Shown here piece by piece: positions 50,105 through 63,755 of a stretch of DNA of 64,000 bases. Each line of letters begins with the position of its first letter. Positions within the stretch are counted from its first letter, which is position 1. Origin of the DNA: Caulobacter sp. 602-2 (GTDB lineage Bacteria; Pseudomonadota; Alphaproteobacteria; Caulobacterales; Caulobacteraceae). Below the pieces are notes generated by a model, which was not told the origin of the DNA, ran no database searches, and saw only the letters and a program-made list of their open reading frames with translations. The position numbers were made by a program, and so were the translations under genes. Location of the stretch: positions 342,372 through 406,371 of the forward strand of contig NZ_JAAKGT010000003.1 of NCBI RefSeq assembly GCF_011043625.1, read 5' to 3'.

Positions 50105-50122
50105 TAAGTATGTCCTGACTTA
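50105..50122 (+). promoter_or_regulatory. Candidate purine-regulon operator, site B
   Basis: TAAGT-ATGTCCTG-ACTTA, perfect 5-bp arms with an 8-bp spacer. It overlaps a good -10 element, TATGAT (50121-50126), about 170 bp before the receptor start. A second, overlapping inverted repeat GGACA..TGTCC (50095-50115) is also present. Confidence 0.6.
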
Positions 50123-50292
50123 TGATCTAGTTTTGGGCGCCGCTGTCGCAGCGTGGTCAAATAGTGACAGCCCCAGAACAAACTTCACGGAGTCGATACC
50201 GAGTCGTCATCAAGCCTTTTGATTTCAGCGACGCCATTGTGCATTGCACCCCGCAACCGGCTCCTCCACCGGTGTTCGAAGGGGATTTCGAC

Positions 50293-52473
50293 ATGACCAA
50301 TCAAGCCAAGCTGCGCTCCGGCGCCGCGTTCGGCGCTCTCCTGCTGGCCGCCGCCGTCGCGGCCCCGGCCTTCGCCCAGGATACGCCGGTCGCCCTCGAC
50401 GACGTGATCGTCACCGCCCAGAAGCGCTCGGAAAACATCCAGGACGTGCCGGTCTCCGTCGCCGCCGTCTCGGGCGAGAAGCTGGCCTCGATCTTCGCCG
50501 CCGGCGAAGACGTGCTGGCCCTGTCGAGCCGCGTCCCCGGCCTCTACATCGAAAGCTCCAACGGCCGCGCCGCCCCGCGCTTCTACATCCGCGGCCTGGG
50601 CAACGCCGACTTCGACCTGGCCGCCTCGCAGCCGGTGTCGGTGATCATGGACGACGTCGTCCTCGAGAACGTCGTGCTCAAGTCCTCGCCGGTCTATGAC
50701 GTCGAGCAGGTCGAAGTCCTGCGCGGTCCGCAAGGCACGCTGTTTGGCCGCAACACCACCGCCGGCATCGTCAAGTTCGATACCGTCAAGCCGAGCGAAG
50801 ACTTCCGCGCCAACGGCACGGCCACCTACGGCTCGTACGGCTCGGCCACCTTCGAAGGCGGCGTCGGCGGCGCCATCGTCCCGGGCAAGCTGGCCGTCCG
50901 CGCCTCGGCCCTGTACCAGCACCGCGACGACTACATCGACAACAGCTTCACCGGCGTGAAGGACGCGCTGGGCGGCTACGATGAAAAGGCCGCGCGCCTG
51001 CAGATCCTGGCCACCCCGACCGAGGACACCTCGATCCTGGCCATCGCCCACACCCGTTCGCTGGACGGCACGGCCGCGGTCTTCCGCGCCAACATCCTCA
51101 CGGCCGGCAGCAACAAGATCAATTCGAACTTCGACCGCGACAAGGTCAGCTACAACGGCGGCGCCAACAACCCGCAGGAGTACGACTCGACCGGCGTCTC
51201 GCTGAAGATCGACCACGACTTCGGCGGCGTGAAGCTGACCTCGATCAGCGCCTATGAAACCGCCAACGGCCGCAGCCGCGGCGACATCGACGGCGGCGTG
51301 GCCGGCGTCGGCCCGGGCTTCATCCCGTTCGACTCCGACACCCAGGACTCCATCGGCGACCTCGACCAGGTCACCCAGGAAATCCGCCTGGCCAGCGACA
51401 CCGACGGCAAGGCCAGCTGGCAGGTCGGCGCCTACTACTTCAAGTCGGCCTTCACCGTGTCGACCAACCCGTTCTTCGTCGCCCCCAGCACCCTGGAGCA
51501 CAAGAACACCTCGTGGGCCGTGTTCGGTCAGGGGACCTATCAGTTCACCGACGCCCTGAAGGTGACCGCCGGCGTCCGCTGGACCGACGACGACAAGGAC
51601 ATGGCCGTCCTGTCCTCGCCGTTCGGCGCCTCGGCTCCGGTCTCGGTGTCCGACAGCGAAGTCAGCTGGGACCTGTCGGCCTTCTACGCCGTCAATGACG
51701 ACGTCAGCGTCTACGGCAAGGTGGCCCGCGGCTTCCGCGGTCCGTCGATCCAGGGCCGCGACATCGCCTTCGGCAGCCCGGCCTCGGTCGCCCAGTCGGA
51801 AACCATCCTGTCGTGGGAAGCCGGCGTCAAAAGCGAGCTGTTCGAGCGTCGCGTCCGCCTGAACGGCGCGGTGTTCACCTACACCATCGACGACCCGCAG
51901 TTCAGCGCGGTCGGCGGCGGCAGCAACTCCAACCGCCTGATCAACGCCAAGAAGGGCGAGGCCTACGGCGTCGAACTCGACGGCGAGTGGAAGGTGACCT
52001 CGAACCTGCTGGTCACCGCCGGCTACAGCTACAGCCACACCAAGATCAAGGACTCGAGCCTTGCCGTGGCCGTCTGCGCCCAGTGCACCGTGACCGATCC
52101 GCTGAACAGCGCCGGCCAGGCCCTGGTCAACGGCAACCCGTTCCCGAACGCGCCGGAATACATCCTGAACTTCGGCGCCCGCTACAACGTGCCGGTCGGC
52201 GCGAACGGCGAACTCTTCGCCGAAACCGACTGGTTCCGTCAGGGCTACACGAACCTCTTCCTCTACGAGAGCAAGGAGTTCAACAGCAAGGACACCTTCG
52301 AAGGCGGCCTGAAGCTGGGCTACGCCCGCACCGACGGCGCGTACGAAGTGGCCGTGTTCGCCCGCAACATCACCAACGAGGTGAACCTGCGCGGCGGCAT
52401 CGACTTCAACAACCTGACCGGCTTCGTCAACGAGCCGCGCGTGGTCGGCATCTCGCTGAGCGCCCGCCGCTAA
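50293..52473 (+). CDS. TonB-dependent receptor in purine cluster (726 aa)
   Basis: Outer-membrane transporter. The ATG at 50293 follows AAGGGGA and gives a signal peptide ending near APAFAQ. The TonB box is LDDVIVTAQKRSENIQDVPVSV, typical of the FecA-like plug family. The plug continues with VEVLRGPQGTLFGRNTTAG. The barrel ends VVGISLSARR, which lacks the usual terminal aromatic residue. Flanked by purine-catabolic genes and preceded by operator site B, so uptake of purines, nucleosides or ureides is the natural inference. Confidence 0.9.
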   Translation: MTNQAKLRSGAAFGALLLAAAVAAPAFAQDTPVALDDVIVTAQKRSENIQDVPVSVAAVSGEKLASIFAAGEDVLALSSRVPGLYIESSNGRAAPRFYIRGLGNADFDLAASQPVSVIMDDVVLENVVLKSSPVYDVEQVEVLRGPQGTLFGRNTTAGIVKFDTVKPSEDFRANGTATYGSYGSATFEGGVGGAIVPGKLAVRASALYQHRDDYIDNSFTGVKDALGGYDEKAARLQILATPTEDTSILAIAHTRSLDGTAAVFRANILTAGSNKINSNFDRDKVSYNGGANNPQEYDSTGVSLKIDHDFGGVKLTSISAYETANGRSRGDIDGGVAGVGPGFIPFDSDTQDSIGDLDQVTQEIRLASDTDGKASWQVGAYYFKSAFTVSTNPFFVAPSTLEHKNTSWAVFGQGTYQFTDALKVTAGVRWTDDDKDMAVLSSPFGASAPVSVSDSEVSWDLSAFYAVNDDVSVYGKVARGFRGPSIQGRDIAFGSPASVAQSETILSWEAGVKSELFERRVRLNGAVFTYTIDDPQFSAVGGGSNSNRLINAKKGEAYGVELDGEWKVTSNLLVTAGYSYSHTKIKDSSLAVAVCAQCTVTDPLNSAGQALVNGNPFPNAPEYILNFGARYNVPVGANGELFAETDWFRQGYTNLFLYESKEFNSKDTFEGGLKLGYARTDGAYEVAVFARNITNEVNLRGGIDFNNLTGFVNEPRVVGISLSARR

Positions 52474-52499
52474 GCGAACGAAGACTTGAAGAAAACGGC

Positions 52500-52527
52500 G
52501 GCCCGGGCGTTGAAAAACGCCCGGGCC
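52500..52527 (+). terminator. Terminator after the purine-cluster receptor
   Basis: GGCCCGGGCGTT-GAAA-AACGCCCGGGCC, a perfect 12-bp stem, followed by GTTGTCGTTTT. A TTGACA at 52537 downstream could be the -35 of the next gene. Confidence 0.8.
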
Positions 52528-52616
52528 GTTGTCGTTTTGACATGCCCGCGCCGCCTTGGACGGCTAAGGTCATCGGCTTTCCCGGCCTTCCGCCGGGCCC
52601 GCAGACAAGAAGACCG

Positions 52617-53585
52617 ATGACGACCAAGATCATCTTCGACACCGATCCCGGCATCGACGACGCCATGGCCCTGCTGTTCATCGAGGCCAGCCCGGCGCTC
52701 GACCTGGTGGCGGTGACGACCGTGTTCGGCAACGCCGACATCGACACGACCACCCGCAACGCCCTCTATCTGAAGGACCGCTTCGGCCTGGCCGCCCCGG
52801 TCTACAAGGGCACGGACAAGCCGCTCTCGCGCCCGCGCAACCCCTCGCCCACCTTCGTGCACGGCGAGAACGGCCTGGGCGACGTCGAGCTGACGGGCCT
52901 GGTTCCCGCCCAGCCGGAAGCCAAGCCCGCGCACCAGGCGATCATCGACATCGCCCGCGCCAATCCCGGCGAGATCACCCTGGTCGCCGTCGGCCCGCTG
53001 ACCAACCTCGCCTTGGCCCTCGAAGCCGATCCGGAAGTGGCCACCCTGCTCAAGGGCGTGGTGATCATGGGCGGCGCCTTCGCCGTCGCCGGCAAGCCGG
53101 GCAACGTCACCCCGGTCGCCGAAGCCAACATCTGGAACGATCCGGAAGCCGCCGACCGCGTGTTCACCGCCCCGTGGCACGTCACCGTCATCGGCCTGGA
53201 CGTCACCACCCAGGTGATCATGAGCCCCGACTTCATGGAGGCGCTGGAAGCCTCGGCCGGTCCGGCCGGCCAGTTCCTCAACGCCATCTCCAAGCCCTAC
53301 GCCGCCTTCTACGGCGGTCGCGACGGCATCGTCGGCTGCTGCGTCCACGACGCCGCCGCCGTGGCCTATGTCATCGACGAAAGCCTGTTCGAGGTCCGCC
53401 GCGGCTCGGTGCGCGTGGTCACCGAGGGCATCGCCCTTGGCCAGACCCTGCAGAAGGTCGAAGGCGAACTCTTCGGCCCGTCCGCCTGGGACGACCAGCC
53501 GATCCACAGCGCAGCGATCGCCGTGGACGCCGACCGGCTGCTGGCGCTCTATGCGCGGACGATGAACGGAGTGGTGGGGGGATAA
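52617..53585 (+). CDS. Nucleoside hydrolase
   Basis: 322-aa N-ribohydrolase releasing free base from ribonucleosides. The Ca2+/ribose-binding cluster IIFDTDPGIDDAMAL (5-19) is present, along with the TTVFGNADI loop, HGENGLGDVEL and VIMGGAFAVAGKPGNVTPVAEANIWNDPEAA. His in CCVHDAAAVAY is the proton donor of the inosine/uridine-preferring group. No signal peptide, so it is cytoplasmic. It fits the top of the purine pathway. Confidence 0.93.
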   Translation: MTTKIIFDTDPGIDDAMALLFIEASPALDLVAVTTVFGNADIDTTTRNALYLKDRFGLAAPVYKGTDKPLSRPRNPSPTFVHGENGLGDVELTGLVPAQPEAKPAHQAIIDIARANPGEITLVAVGPLTNLALALEADPEVATLLKGVVIMGGAFAVAGKPGNVTPVAEANIWNDPEAADRVFTAPWHVTVIGLDVTTQVIMSPDFMEALEASAGPAGQFLNAISKPYAAFYGGRDGIVGCCVHDAAAVAYVIDESLFEVRRGSVRVVTEGIALGQTLQKVEGELFGPSAWDDQPIHSAAIAVDADRLLALYARTMNGVVGG

Positions 53586-53589
53586 AGAC

Positions 53590-53687
53590 CGCCTCAGTCG
53601 CTTCGCGACAGCTCCCCCAGAGGGGGAGCATCTAGGCTGCGAAATCCTCCCCCTCTGGGGGAGGTGGCCCAGAGGGCCGGAGGGGGC
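53590..53687. repeat. Paired palindromic repeat between convergent operons
   Basis: Two GC-rich hairpins: GCTCCCCCAGAGGGGGAGC (about 53611-53629) and CCTCCCCCTCTGGGGGAGG (about 53646-53664), followed by a GGCCCAGAGGGCC stem. They separate the nucleoside hydrolase and guanine deaminase stops and likely terminate both. The style resembles the elements at 9291 and 56023. Confidence 0.65.
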
Positions 53688-53709
53688 CGCGCATCGCGCG
53701 GCCTTTTCC

Positions 53710-54993
53710 CTATCTGCGATGCCGCTCCACGCCCGCCAGATACGTCCGCGCCACCACCCGGTCGTCGCCCAGCACGGTCAGGGCGAACAGCCGGTCTTCC
53801 AGTCCCTTGGCCGCCTTGAGCCGGCGCTCCAGCAGCGGCGTGGCGGCCAGGTCCAGCACCAGGAAGTCGGCTTCCTTGCCCGGGGCCAGGTTGCCGATGC
53901 GGTCGTCCAGGTCCAGCGCCCGCGCGCCGCCCAGGGTGGCCAGGTACAGCGCGTGGAACGGATCCAGCGCCTGCCCGCGCAGCTGCCCCACCTTGTAGGC
54001 CTCGCCCAGGGTGTGGAGGATCGAGAAGGTCGTGCCGGCGCCGACATCGGTGCCGATCCCCACCTTCACCCCGTGCTGGCAGGCCGTCGGCAGCGGAAAC
54101 AGGCCAGACCCCAGGAACAGGTTCGAGGTCGGGCAGAACGACACCGCCGCATCCCTGGCCGCCAGCCGCTGGAACGCCTCGCCCTGCAGGTGGACGCAGT
54201 GGGCGAACACCGAACGCTTCTGCACCAGGCCGAACCGCTCATAGACGTCGAGGTAGTCGCTCGCGCCCGGAAACAGCTCGGCGGTCTCGACGATCTCGCG
54301 CGGGTTTTCCGACAGGTGGGTCTGCATCCAGACGCTCGGATGCTGCGCCAGCACCTGGCCGGCCATCTCCAGCTGGGCGTCGGTGCAGCTGATGGCGAAG
54401 CGCGGGGTGACCGCGTAGCCGAGCCGGCCCTTGCCGTGCCAGTCGGCGATCAGCGCCTCCATGTCGGCCCGCGCGCCCTCGACGGTGTCGGTCAGGCCCG
54501 GCGGGGCGTTGCGGTCCATCAACGCCTTGCCGGCGATCAGCCGCATGTCGCGCGAGAGAGCCTCGGCGAATAGGGCGTCGACCGAACCCTTGTGCACCGA
54601 GCCGAACACCAGGGCCGTCGTGGTGCCGTTGCGCAGCAGCTCGTCGACGAAGAAGCCCGCCGTCTCGCGGGCGTGCTGGGGATCGGCGAAGGCCGCCTCG
54701 GCCGGAAAGGTGTGCTGCTCCAGCCAGTCGAGCAGCTGCGCGCCGTGGGCGGCGACGATGTCGACCTGCGGGAAGTGGATGTGGGTGTCGACGAAGCCCG
54801 GCGTGATCCAGCAGCCCGAAAGGTCCTCGACCGGAACATCGGCATGAGCCGGCGCCAGCGCGGCGTAGTCGCCGCACGCGACCACCCGCCCCTCGCCGAC
54901 GACCAGCAGGCCGTCCTCGTGGAAGGACACGGCCTCCCCGCTCTTCGTCGGATCCCCGGTCAGGTGGAGGATCGACGCCCTATACGCTTGCAC
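53710..54993 (-). CDS. guaD: Guanine deaminase
   Basis: 427-aa zinc amidohydrolase converting guanine to xanthine. Zinc motif FVDTHIHFPQVDIVAAHG (His71, His73), catalytic segment WMQTHLSENPREI, then FAHCVHL and the Asp in GIGTDVGAGT. A GTG start overlaps the xdhC gene by 14 bp. It is the last gene of the leftward uraH-xdhA-xdhB-xdhC-guaD unit and supplies xanthine to the dehydrogenase. Confidence 0.95.
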   Translation of the reverse strand: MQAYRASILHLTGDPTKSGEAVSFHEDGLLVVGEGRVVACGDYAALAPAHADVPVEDLSGCWITPGFVDTHIHFPQVDIVAAHGAQLLDWLEQHTFPAEAAFADPQHARETAGFFVDELLRNGTTTALVFGSVHKGSVDALFAEALSRDMRLIAGKALMDRNAPPGLTDTVEGARADMEALIADWHGKGRLGYAVTPRFAISCTDAQLEMAGQVLAQHPSVWMQTHLSENPREIVETAELFPGASDYLDVYERFGLVQKRSVFAHCVHLQGEAFQRLAARDAAVSFCPTSNLFLGSGLFPLPTACQHGVKVGIGTDVGAGTTFSILHTLGEAYKVGQLRGQALDPFHALYLATLGGARALDLDDRIGNLAPGKEADFLVLDLAATPLLERRLKAAKGLEDRLFALTVLGDDRVVARTYLAGVERHRR

Positions 54994-56005
54994 GAAACCC
55001 CTCGTCGTTGCTGGCCTGAGCGGCTTCCAGCCGCATCAGCAGGTCGGCGGCCACCGACACGGCGATCACCTCCGGCGCCTTGCTCTTCAGCCCCGGCAGG
55101 CCGATCGGGCAGGTCAGGCGGTTCAGCGCCAGTTCGGAAAAGCCGTCGTCGCGCAGCCGGTGCATGAACCGAGCCCGCTTGGTCTTCGAGCCGATCAGCC
55201 CGAGATAGGCAAAGCCCCCGCCGGCCAGGCCCGCCGAGGCCAGCGCGTAGTCCAGCGCATGATCGTGGGTCAGCACGAGGCCATAGGCCTCCGGCGTCGC
55301 GCCCATGGCCAGGGCGGCCAGTTCGGCCGGCTCGCGCACGATGACGCCGGGAACCTCGGCCGCCTCGGGGCGGCTGTCGTACCAGAAGAGCTTGAAGGGC
55401 AAGGGCGCGAAGGCCCGGGCGATCGCCTGCCCCACATGGCCCGCGCCGAACAGCAGCAGCGGACGGCGCGGCGCCTCGCTGCGCTCGACCAGTTCGTCGC
55501 CGAGCTCGGGCCGGCGCCCACGCGCCGCGGCGGGCGAGCCGCCCAGCGCCACGGCCGGCGGATCGGCGTCCAGGGCCGCGATGGGGGCGATGGTCTTGGT
55601 CAGCAGGCCCGGATCGAAGCGCGTGCGCAGTTCGAACGGCTGGTCGGCGTCCATCCGGCGCGCAGCCTCGGTCAGCCAGTCGCGGCTGGCGGCCTCGACC
55701 CGCTCGATCATCAGCCGCACCCGGCCGCCACAGCACTGGGCCAAGAGCGGCCCCAGCGGATAGTCCTGGATCGCGAAGGCCGCCTGCGAGCCGGTCAGCA
55801 TCCGCCGCGCCTGGCTGGCCGCCTGGTGCTCCAGGTTTCCGCCGCCGATCGTGCCCGACTGGCCGCCCTCCCAGACCACCATCTTGGTCCCAGCCTCGCG
55901 CGGCGCCGAGCCCTCGGTGGCCAGCACGGTGACGAGCGCGGCGTTGTCATTGGCGTCGAGCCGCGACAGGGCCGCGCGCGCCCAGTTCTTGTGGGCGTTC
56001 AGCAC
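54980..56005 (-). CDS. xdhC: Xanthine dehydrogenase accessory protein XdhC
   Basis: 341-aa chaperone that sulfurates and inserts the molybdenum cofactor into xanthine dehydrogenase. It shows the XdhC N-terminal domain (ALVTVLATEGSAPREAGTKMVV, GTIGGGNLEHQA) and the C-terminal Rossmann domain (LLFGAGHVGQAIARAF, LIGSKTKRARF, CPIGLPGLKSKAPEVIAVSVAADLL). The start is GTG. It is separated from xdhB by an intergenic repeat, which could weaken co-transcription. Confidence 0.93.
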   Translation of the reverse strand: MLNAHKNWARAALSRLDANDNAALVTVLATEGSAPREAGTKMVVWEGGQSGTIGGGNLEHQAASQARRMLTGSQAAFAIQDYPLGPLLAQCCGGRVRLMIERVEAASRDWLTEAARRMDADQPFELRTRFDPGLLTKTIAPIAALDADPPAVALGGSPAAARGRRPELGDELVERSEAPRRPLLLFGAGHVGQAIARAFAPLPFKLFWYDSRPEAAEVPGVIVREPAELAALAMGATPEAYGLVLTHDHALDYALASAGLAGGGFAYLGLIGSKTKRARFMHRLRDDGFSELALNRLTCPIGLPGLKSKAPEVIAVSVAADLLMRLEAAQASNDEGFRASV

Positions 56006-56022
56006 GACGCCACCTCAAATCC

Positions 56023-56156
56023 ACCTCTCCCATAGGGAGAGGGAGGGGCCCACGCCGTCAGGCGTGGGAGGGTGAGGGGTTTCGATGGCCAGCGGTTTAC
56101 CCCCTCACCCTCCCACCGCTGCGCGGCGGGCCCCTCCCTCTCCCCTTGGGAGAGGT
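56023..56156. repeat. Paired inverted composite repeat (family 1, copy B)
   Basis: Left unit 56023-56079: CTCTCCC..GGGAGAGG stem, GAGGGGCCC, an ACGCC..GGCGT stem, GGGAGGGTGAGGGG. Right unit 56101-56156 is the inverted equivalent, 21 bp away. It fills the 174-bp gap between xdhB and xdhC. Unit order matches 11456-11688. Confidence 0.8.
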
Positions 56157-56179
56157 GTGAAAAGGTGGCGGCATAGACC

Positions 56180-58520
<2,341 letters not shown>

Positions 58521-58528
<8 letters not shown>

Positions 58529-59999
58529 GGGCCGCCTCCGCCAGCACGCTGGTCGCCACGCCGGGCTCGGCGCTCTCGATGAAGGCCCGGACCAGCAGGT
58601 TGCGCGCCGCCCGCGCCCGATAGTGCGCCGAGGCCCGCATGTCCGACAGCGGCGTGTAGTCCTCGTCCAGCCTGGCGGCGGCCGCCTCGACGCTTTCGCG
58701 CGTCCAGGGCGCGCCCAGCAGCGCCGCCTCGCAGGCGTCGGCCCGCTTGGGCGTGCCGGCCATGCCGCCGAACGCGATCCGCGCCTCGATCACCACCCCG
58801 TCGACCACGGTGATGGCGAAGGCGGCGCAGACGGCCGAGATGTCCTGGTCGAAGCGCTTGGACAGCTTGTAGACCTTGAAGATCCGCCCCGCCGGGCCGC
58901 GCGGCACGATCACCGCCTCGACGAACTCGCCCGGCTGGCGGTCCTGCTTGCCGTAGGCGATGAAGAAATCCTCCAGCGCGATCTCGCGGGTCTGTTCGCC
59001 CCGGCGCAGCACCAGCCTGGCGCCCAGCGCGATCAGGGCCGGCGGCATGTCGCCGATCGGCGAGCCATTGGCGATGTTGCCGCCGATCGTGCCGCTGTTG
59101 CGCACCTGGGTCGACCCCAGCCGCCGCATCATGTCCGACAGGCCCGGATAGCGGGCGCTCAGGGTCTCGATGGCCTCGACATAGCGCACGCCCGCGCCGA
59201 TCCGCAAAGCATCGCCCACCCGGCCGATGGTCTTCAGTTCCGGCACCCGGCCGATGTCGATCATGACCTCCGGCGGCTTCCTCAGCTTGGTGACCCACAG
59301 GCCGACGTCGGTGGCCCCGGCCACGAAGGCCGCGTCGGGATTGGCCTCGGCGGCGGCGGCCAGTTCGGCCAGGCTGCGCGGCGCCAGCCAGCGGCGGGTG
59401 ACCCCGCGCACCGGATCCTCGTGGGTCAGGGTCAGCATGGTCTGGCGCTGGATCGCCTTCAGCGGCGCGGCCACGTCGGGCGCGGGCTCGCGCACCACTT
59501 CGCGCGCGGCCTCCAGGATCGGGCCATAGCCGGTGCAGCGGCAGAGGTTGCCCGCCAGCACGTCCTCGACCGGCGCGCCGCCCCCGCAGGCGCCGACGGC
59601 CCGGCCGTACAGCGACATGACGATGCCCGGCGTGCAGAACCCGCATTGCGAGCCGTGCTTGTCGATCATCGCCTGCTGCACGGGATGCGGCTTTCCCTCG
59701 CATCCGGCCACGGCCTGGGAGGAAAGGCTCTCGACGGTCATCACCGCCTTGCCGTCCAGCATCGGCAGGAACTGGATGCAGGCGTTGACCGCCCGCCAGT
59801 TGACCGGATCCAGATCATCGCCGGTGGTCAGCTCGCCCACCAGCACGGTGCACGAGCCGCAGTCGCCCTCGGCGCAGCCCTCCTTGGTTCCGGTCCGGCG
59901 CAGCGGCCCGCGCAGGTGCTCCAGCAGGGTGGTGGCCGGGTCGACGCCCGCCGCCTCCCGCACCTCGCCGTCCAGCAGGAAACGGATCGTTCCGCCCAT
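58521..59999 (-). CDS. xdhA: Xanthine dehydrogenase, FeS/FAD subunit
   Basis: 492-aa subunit. The plant-type 2Fe-2S cluster uses Cys42, Cys47, Cys50 and Cys74 (GCAEGDCGSC); the second cluster uses Cys119, Cys122, Cys153 and Cys155 (CGFCTPGI, NLCRCTGYGP). An FAD domain follows from about residue 200 with AGATDVGLWVTK and GGNIANGSPIGDMPPALIAL. It starts one base after the uraH stop and transfers electrons from the molybdenum site to NAD+. Confidence 0.96.
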
Positions 60000-60000
60000 C

Positions 60001-60348
60001 TCAGCTGCCCCGGTAGGTGGAATAGCCGAACGGCGACACCAGCAGCGGCACGTGGTGATGCTGGGCCGCGTCGGCCACGGCGAAATCGATCGTCACCACG
60101 TCGAGGAACGGCGGATCGGAGACCTTGGCCCCGCTGCCGGCGAAATAGGCGGCGACCTCGAACTCCAGGCGATAGCCGCCGACTTCCAGCGCCTCGCCCT
60201 CGACCAGCCGCGCGCGGCCGTCGGCGTCAGTGAGCGTCGCCTTCAGGAGGACCGGCGGCCCTTCGATGCGGCGCAGCACGCGCACGGCCACCCCGGCGGC
60301 CGGACGGCCGGCGGCGGTGTCGAGAATATGGGTCGTCAGGCCGCTCAT
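60001..60348 (-). CDS. uraH: Hydroxyisourate hydrolase
   Basis: 115-aa transthyretin-like enzyme that opens 5-hydroxyisourate to OHCU. It starts THILDTAAGRPAAGVAV and ends with the family signature YSTYRGS. It is the first gene of the leftward operon, 1 bp before xdhA. Uricase, which makes its substrate, and OHCU decarboxylase are not in this window. Confidence 0.95.
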   Translation of the reverse strand: MSGLTTHILDTAAGRPAAGVAVRVLRRIEGPPVLLKATLTDADGRARLVEGEALEVGGYRLEFEVAAYFAGSGAKVSDPPFLDVVTIDFAVADAAQHHHVPLLVSPFGYSTYRGS

Positions 60349-60763
60349 CGCTCTTGCTTCCTCGCGCCCTGCAGTCTCGTGGTCATCATACGCTCTTTCG
60401 CCTTCCCCCGAAGGCTGGAACCGTCCGCCGCCCCTGTCCAGCGTCGCCGGTCCCGCACCGGCCCCACGGCGCCCGCTCGCCGCCGGTTCGCCCAGCCTCG
60501 CGGCGCCCAGCGCCCGCCGATTGAGCGTATATAAGTCTTTTATTACTTACCAGCGCTCGACCGCAGGTCGTCCCGCGCTCGCGCACCGACGCGTCCTGGC
60601 CGCAGAATCGCAAAAAATGGGCCCAGGACGCTGCGTAAGGTTGGAAATGCGCGGCCAACCCCGGTAGCTACACGGCCAGACGGGCCGCGAGCGTTCGCCA
60701 TCCGACGAGCGCGAAAAGACGGCCCGCTTTCACAGCGCTGCGCAGAACACCCGCGAAGGATCG
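60349..60763. other. 415-bp divergent intergenic region
   Basis: Lies between uraH and the malic enzyme gene. It carries operator site C and must hold both promoters. I saw no RNA gene or convincing protein; short frames on both strands look random in composition. Confidence 0.5.
60532..60549 (-). promoter_or_regulatory. Candidate purine-regulon operator, site C
   Basis: TAAGT-CTTTTATT-ACTTA, 5-bp arms with 8-bp spacer, identical outer bases to site B. On the minus strand it runs directly into a TATATA -10-like element, facing uraH. Confidence 0.6.
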
Positions 60764-63070
<2,307 letters not shown>

Positions 63071-63128
63071 TCCGGTCTCCCGGCGGCTTTGGCCGCCGGG
63101 GACTTCAGTCGAGACCGCAGAACGCGAA

Positions 63129-63185
63129 AAGGCCCCGCCGGAGCCTCCAGCCATCCCAGGATGACGGAGGCCCCAGCGGGGCCTT
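63129..63185. terminator. Bidirectional terminator between maeB and the cold-shock gene
   Basis: AAGGCCCCGC (63129) and GCGGGGCCTT (63176) form the outer stem; GCCTCC / GGAGGC form an inner one. AAAA on the left side gives a U run for the minus strand. Confidence 0.7.
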
Positions 63186-63236
63186 CTTGCATTCAGGCGT
63201 CAGGCGCCGACCGCGAGCGATCGGCGCGCGTGAGGC

Positions 63237-63755
63237 TTAGAGGATGCGCAGATTGCCGGCCGAGGTCTTGCCCGAGCGACGGTCTTGCTCCAGCTCGTAG
63301 CCGACTTGCTGGCCTTCGTTCAGGCCGCGCAGGCCCGCACGCTCGACGGCCGAGATGTGCACGAAGATGTCGCCACCGCCGTTGTCCGGCTGGATGAAGC
63401 CGAAGCCCTTGGTGCTGTTGAACCACTTCACGACGCCCGTACCGGCTTCGCCGGTGCCGCCGCCGCCGCCGTAGCCGCCGCCGCGCGGGGCGTCGAAGCT
63501 GCGTTGCGGACGACGCGGAGCGCCGCCGGCCGGAGCGGCGCCATGGCCGGTCACACGCAGGTTGCCGGCCGAGGTCTTGCCCGAGCGGCGGTCCTCTTCC
63601 AGCTCATAAGCCACTTGATCGCCTTCGTTCAGGCCCGACAGGCCCGAACGTTCAACCGCGGCGATGTGGACGAACACGTCCTGGCCGCCGTCCTCGGGCT
63701 GAATGAAGCCAAAGCCCTTGGCCGGGTTGAACCACTTAACGACACCGTTCGCCAT
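63237..63755 (-). CDS. Cold-shock protein with two cold-shock domains
   Basis: 172-aa RNA/ssDNA-binding protein. Each domain carries the RNP motifs: KGFGFIQPE with [12 protein letters not shown] (domain 1, 1-68), KGFGFIQPD with [12 protein letters not shown] (domain 2, about 105-172). They are joined by a Gly/Pro/Arg-rich linker of about 35 residues. Both domains keep [10 protein letters not shown], so they arose by duplication. Alphaproteobacteria carry such tandem forms for stationary phase or cold. Confidence 0.95.
   Translation of the reverse strand: MANGVVKWFNPAKGFGFIQPEDGGQDVFVHIAAVERSGLSGLNEGDQVAYELEEDRRSGKTSAGNLRVTGHGAAPAGGAPRRPQRSFDAPRGGGYGGGGGTGEAGTGVVKWFNSTKGFGFIQPDNGGGDIFVHISAVERAGLRGLNEGQQVGYELEQDRRSGKTSAGNLRIL

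Noticed and set aside
60386..60658. Possible 90-aa protein in the uraH-maeB gap
   Set aside because: Residue composition resembles random GC-rich sequence, there is no ribosome-binding site, and the region overlaps operator site C and probable promoters.
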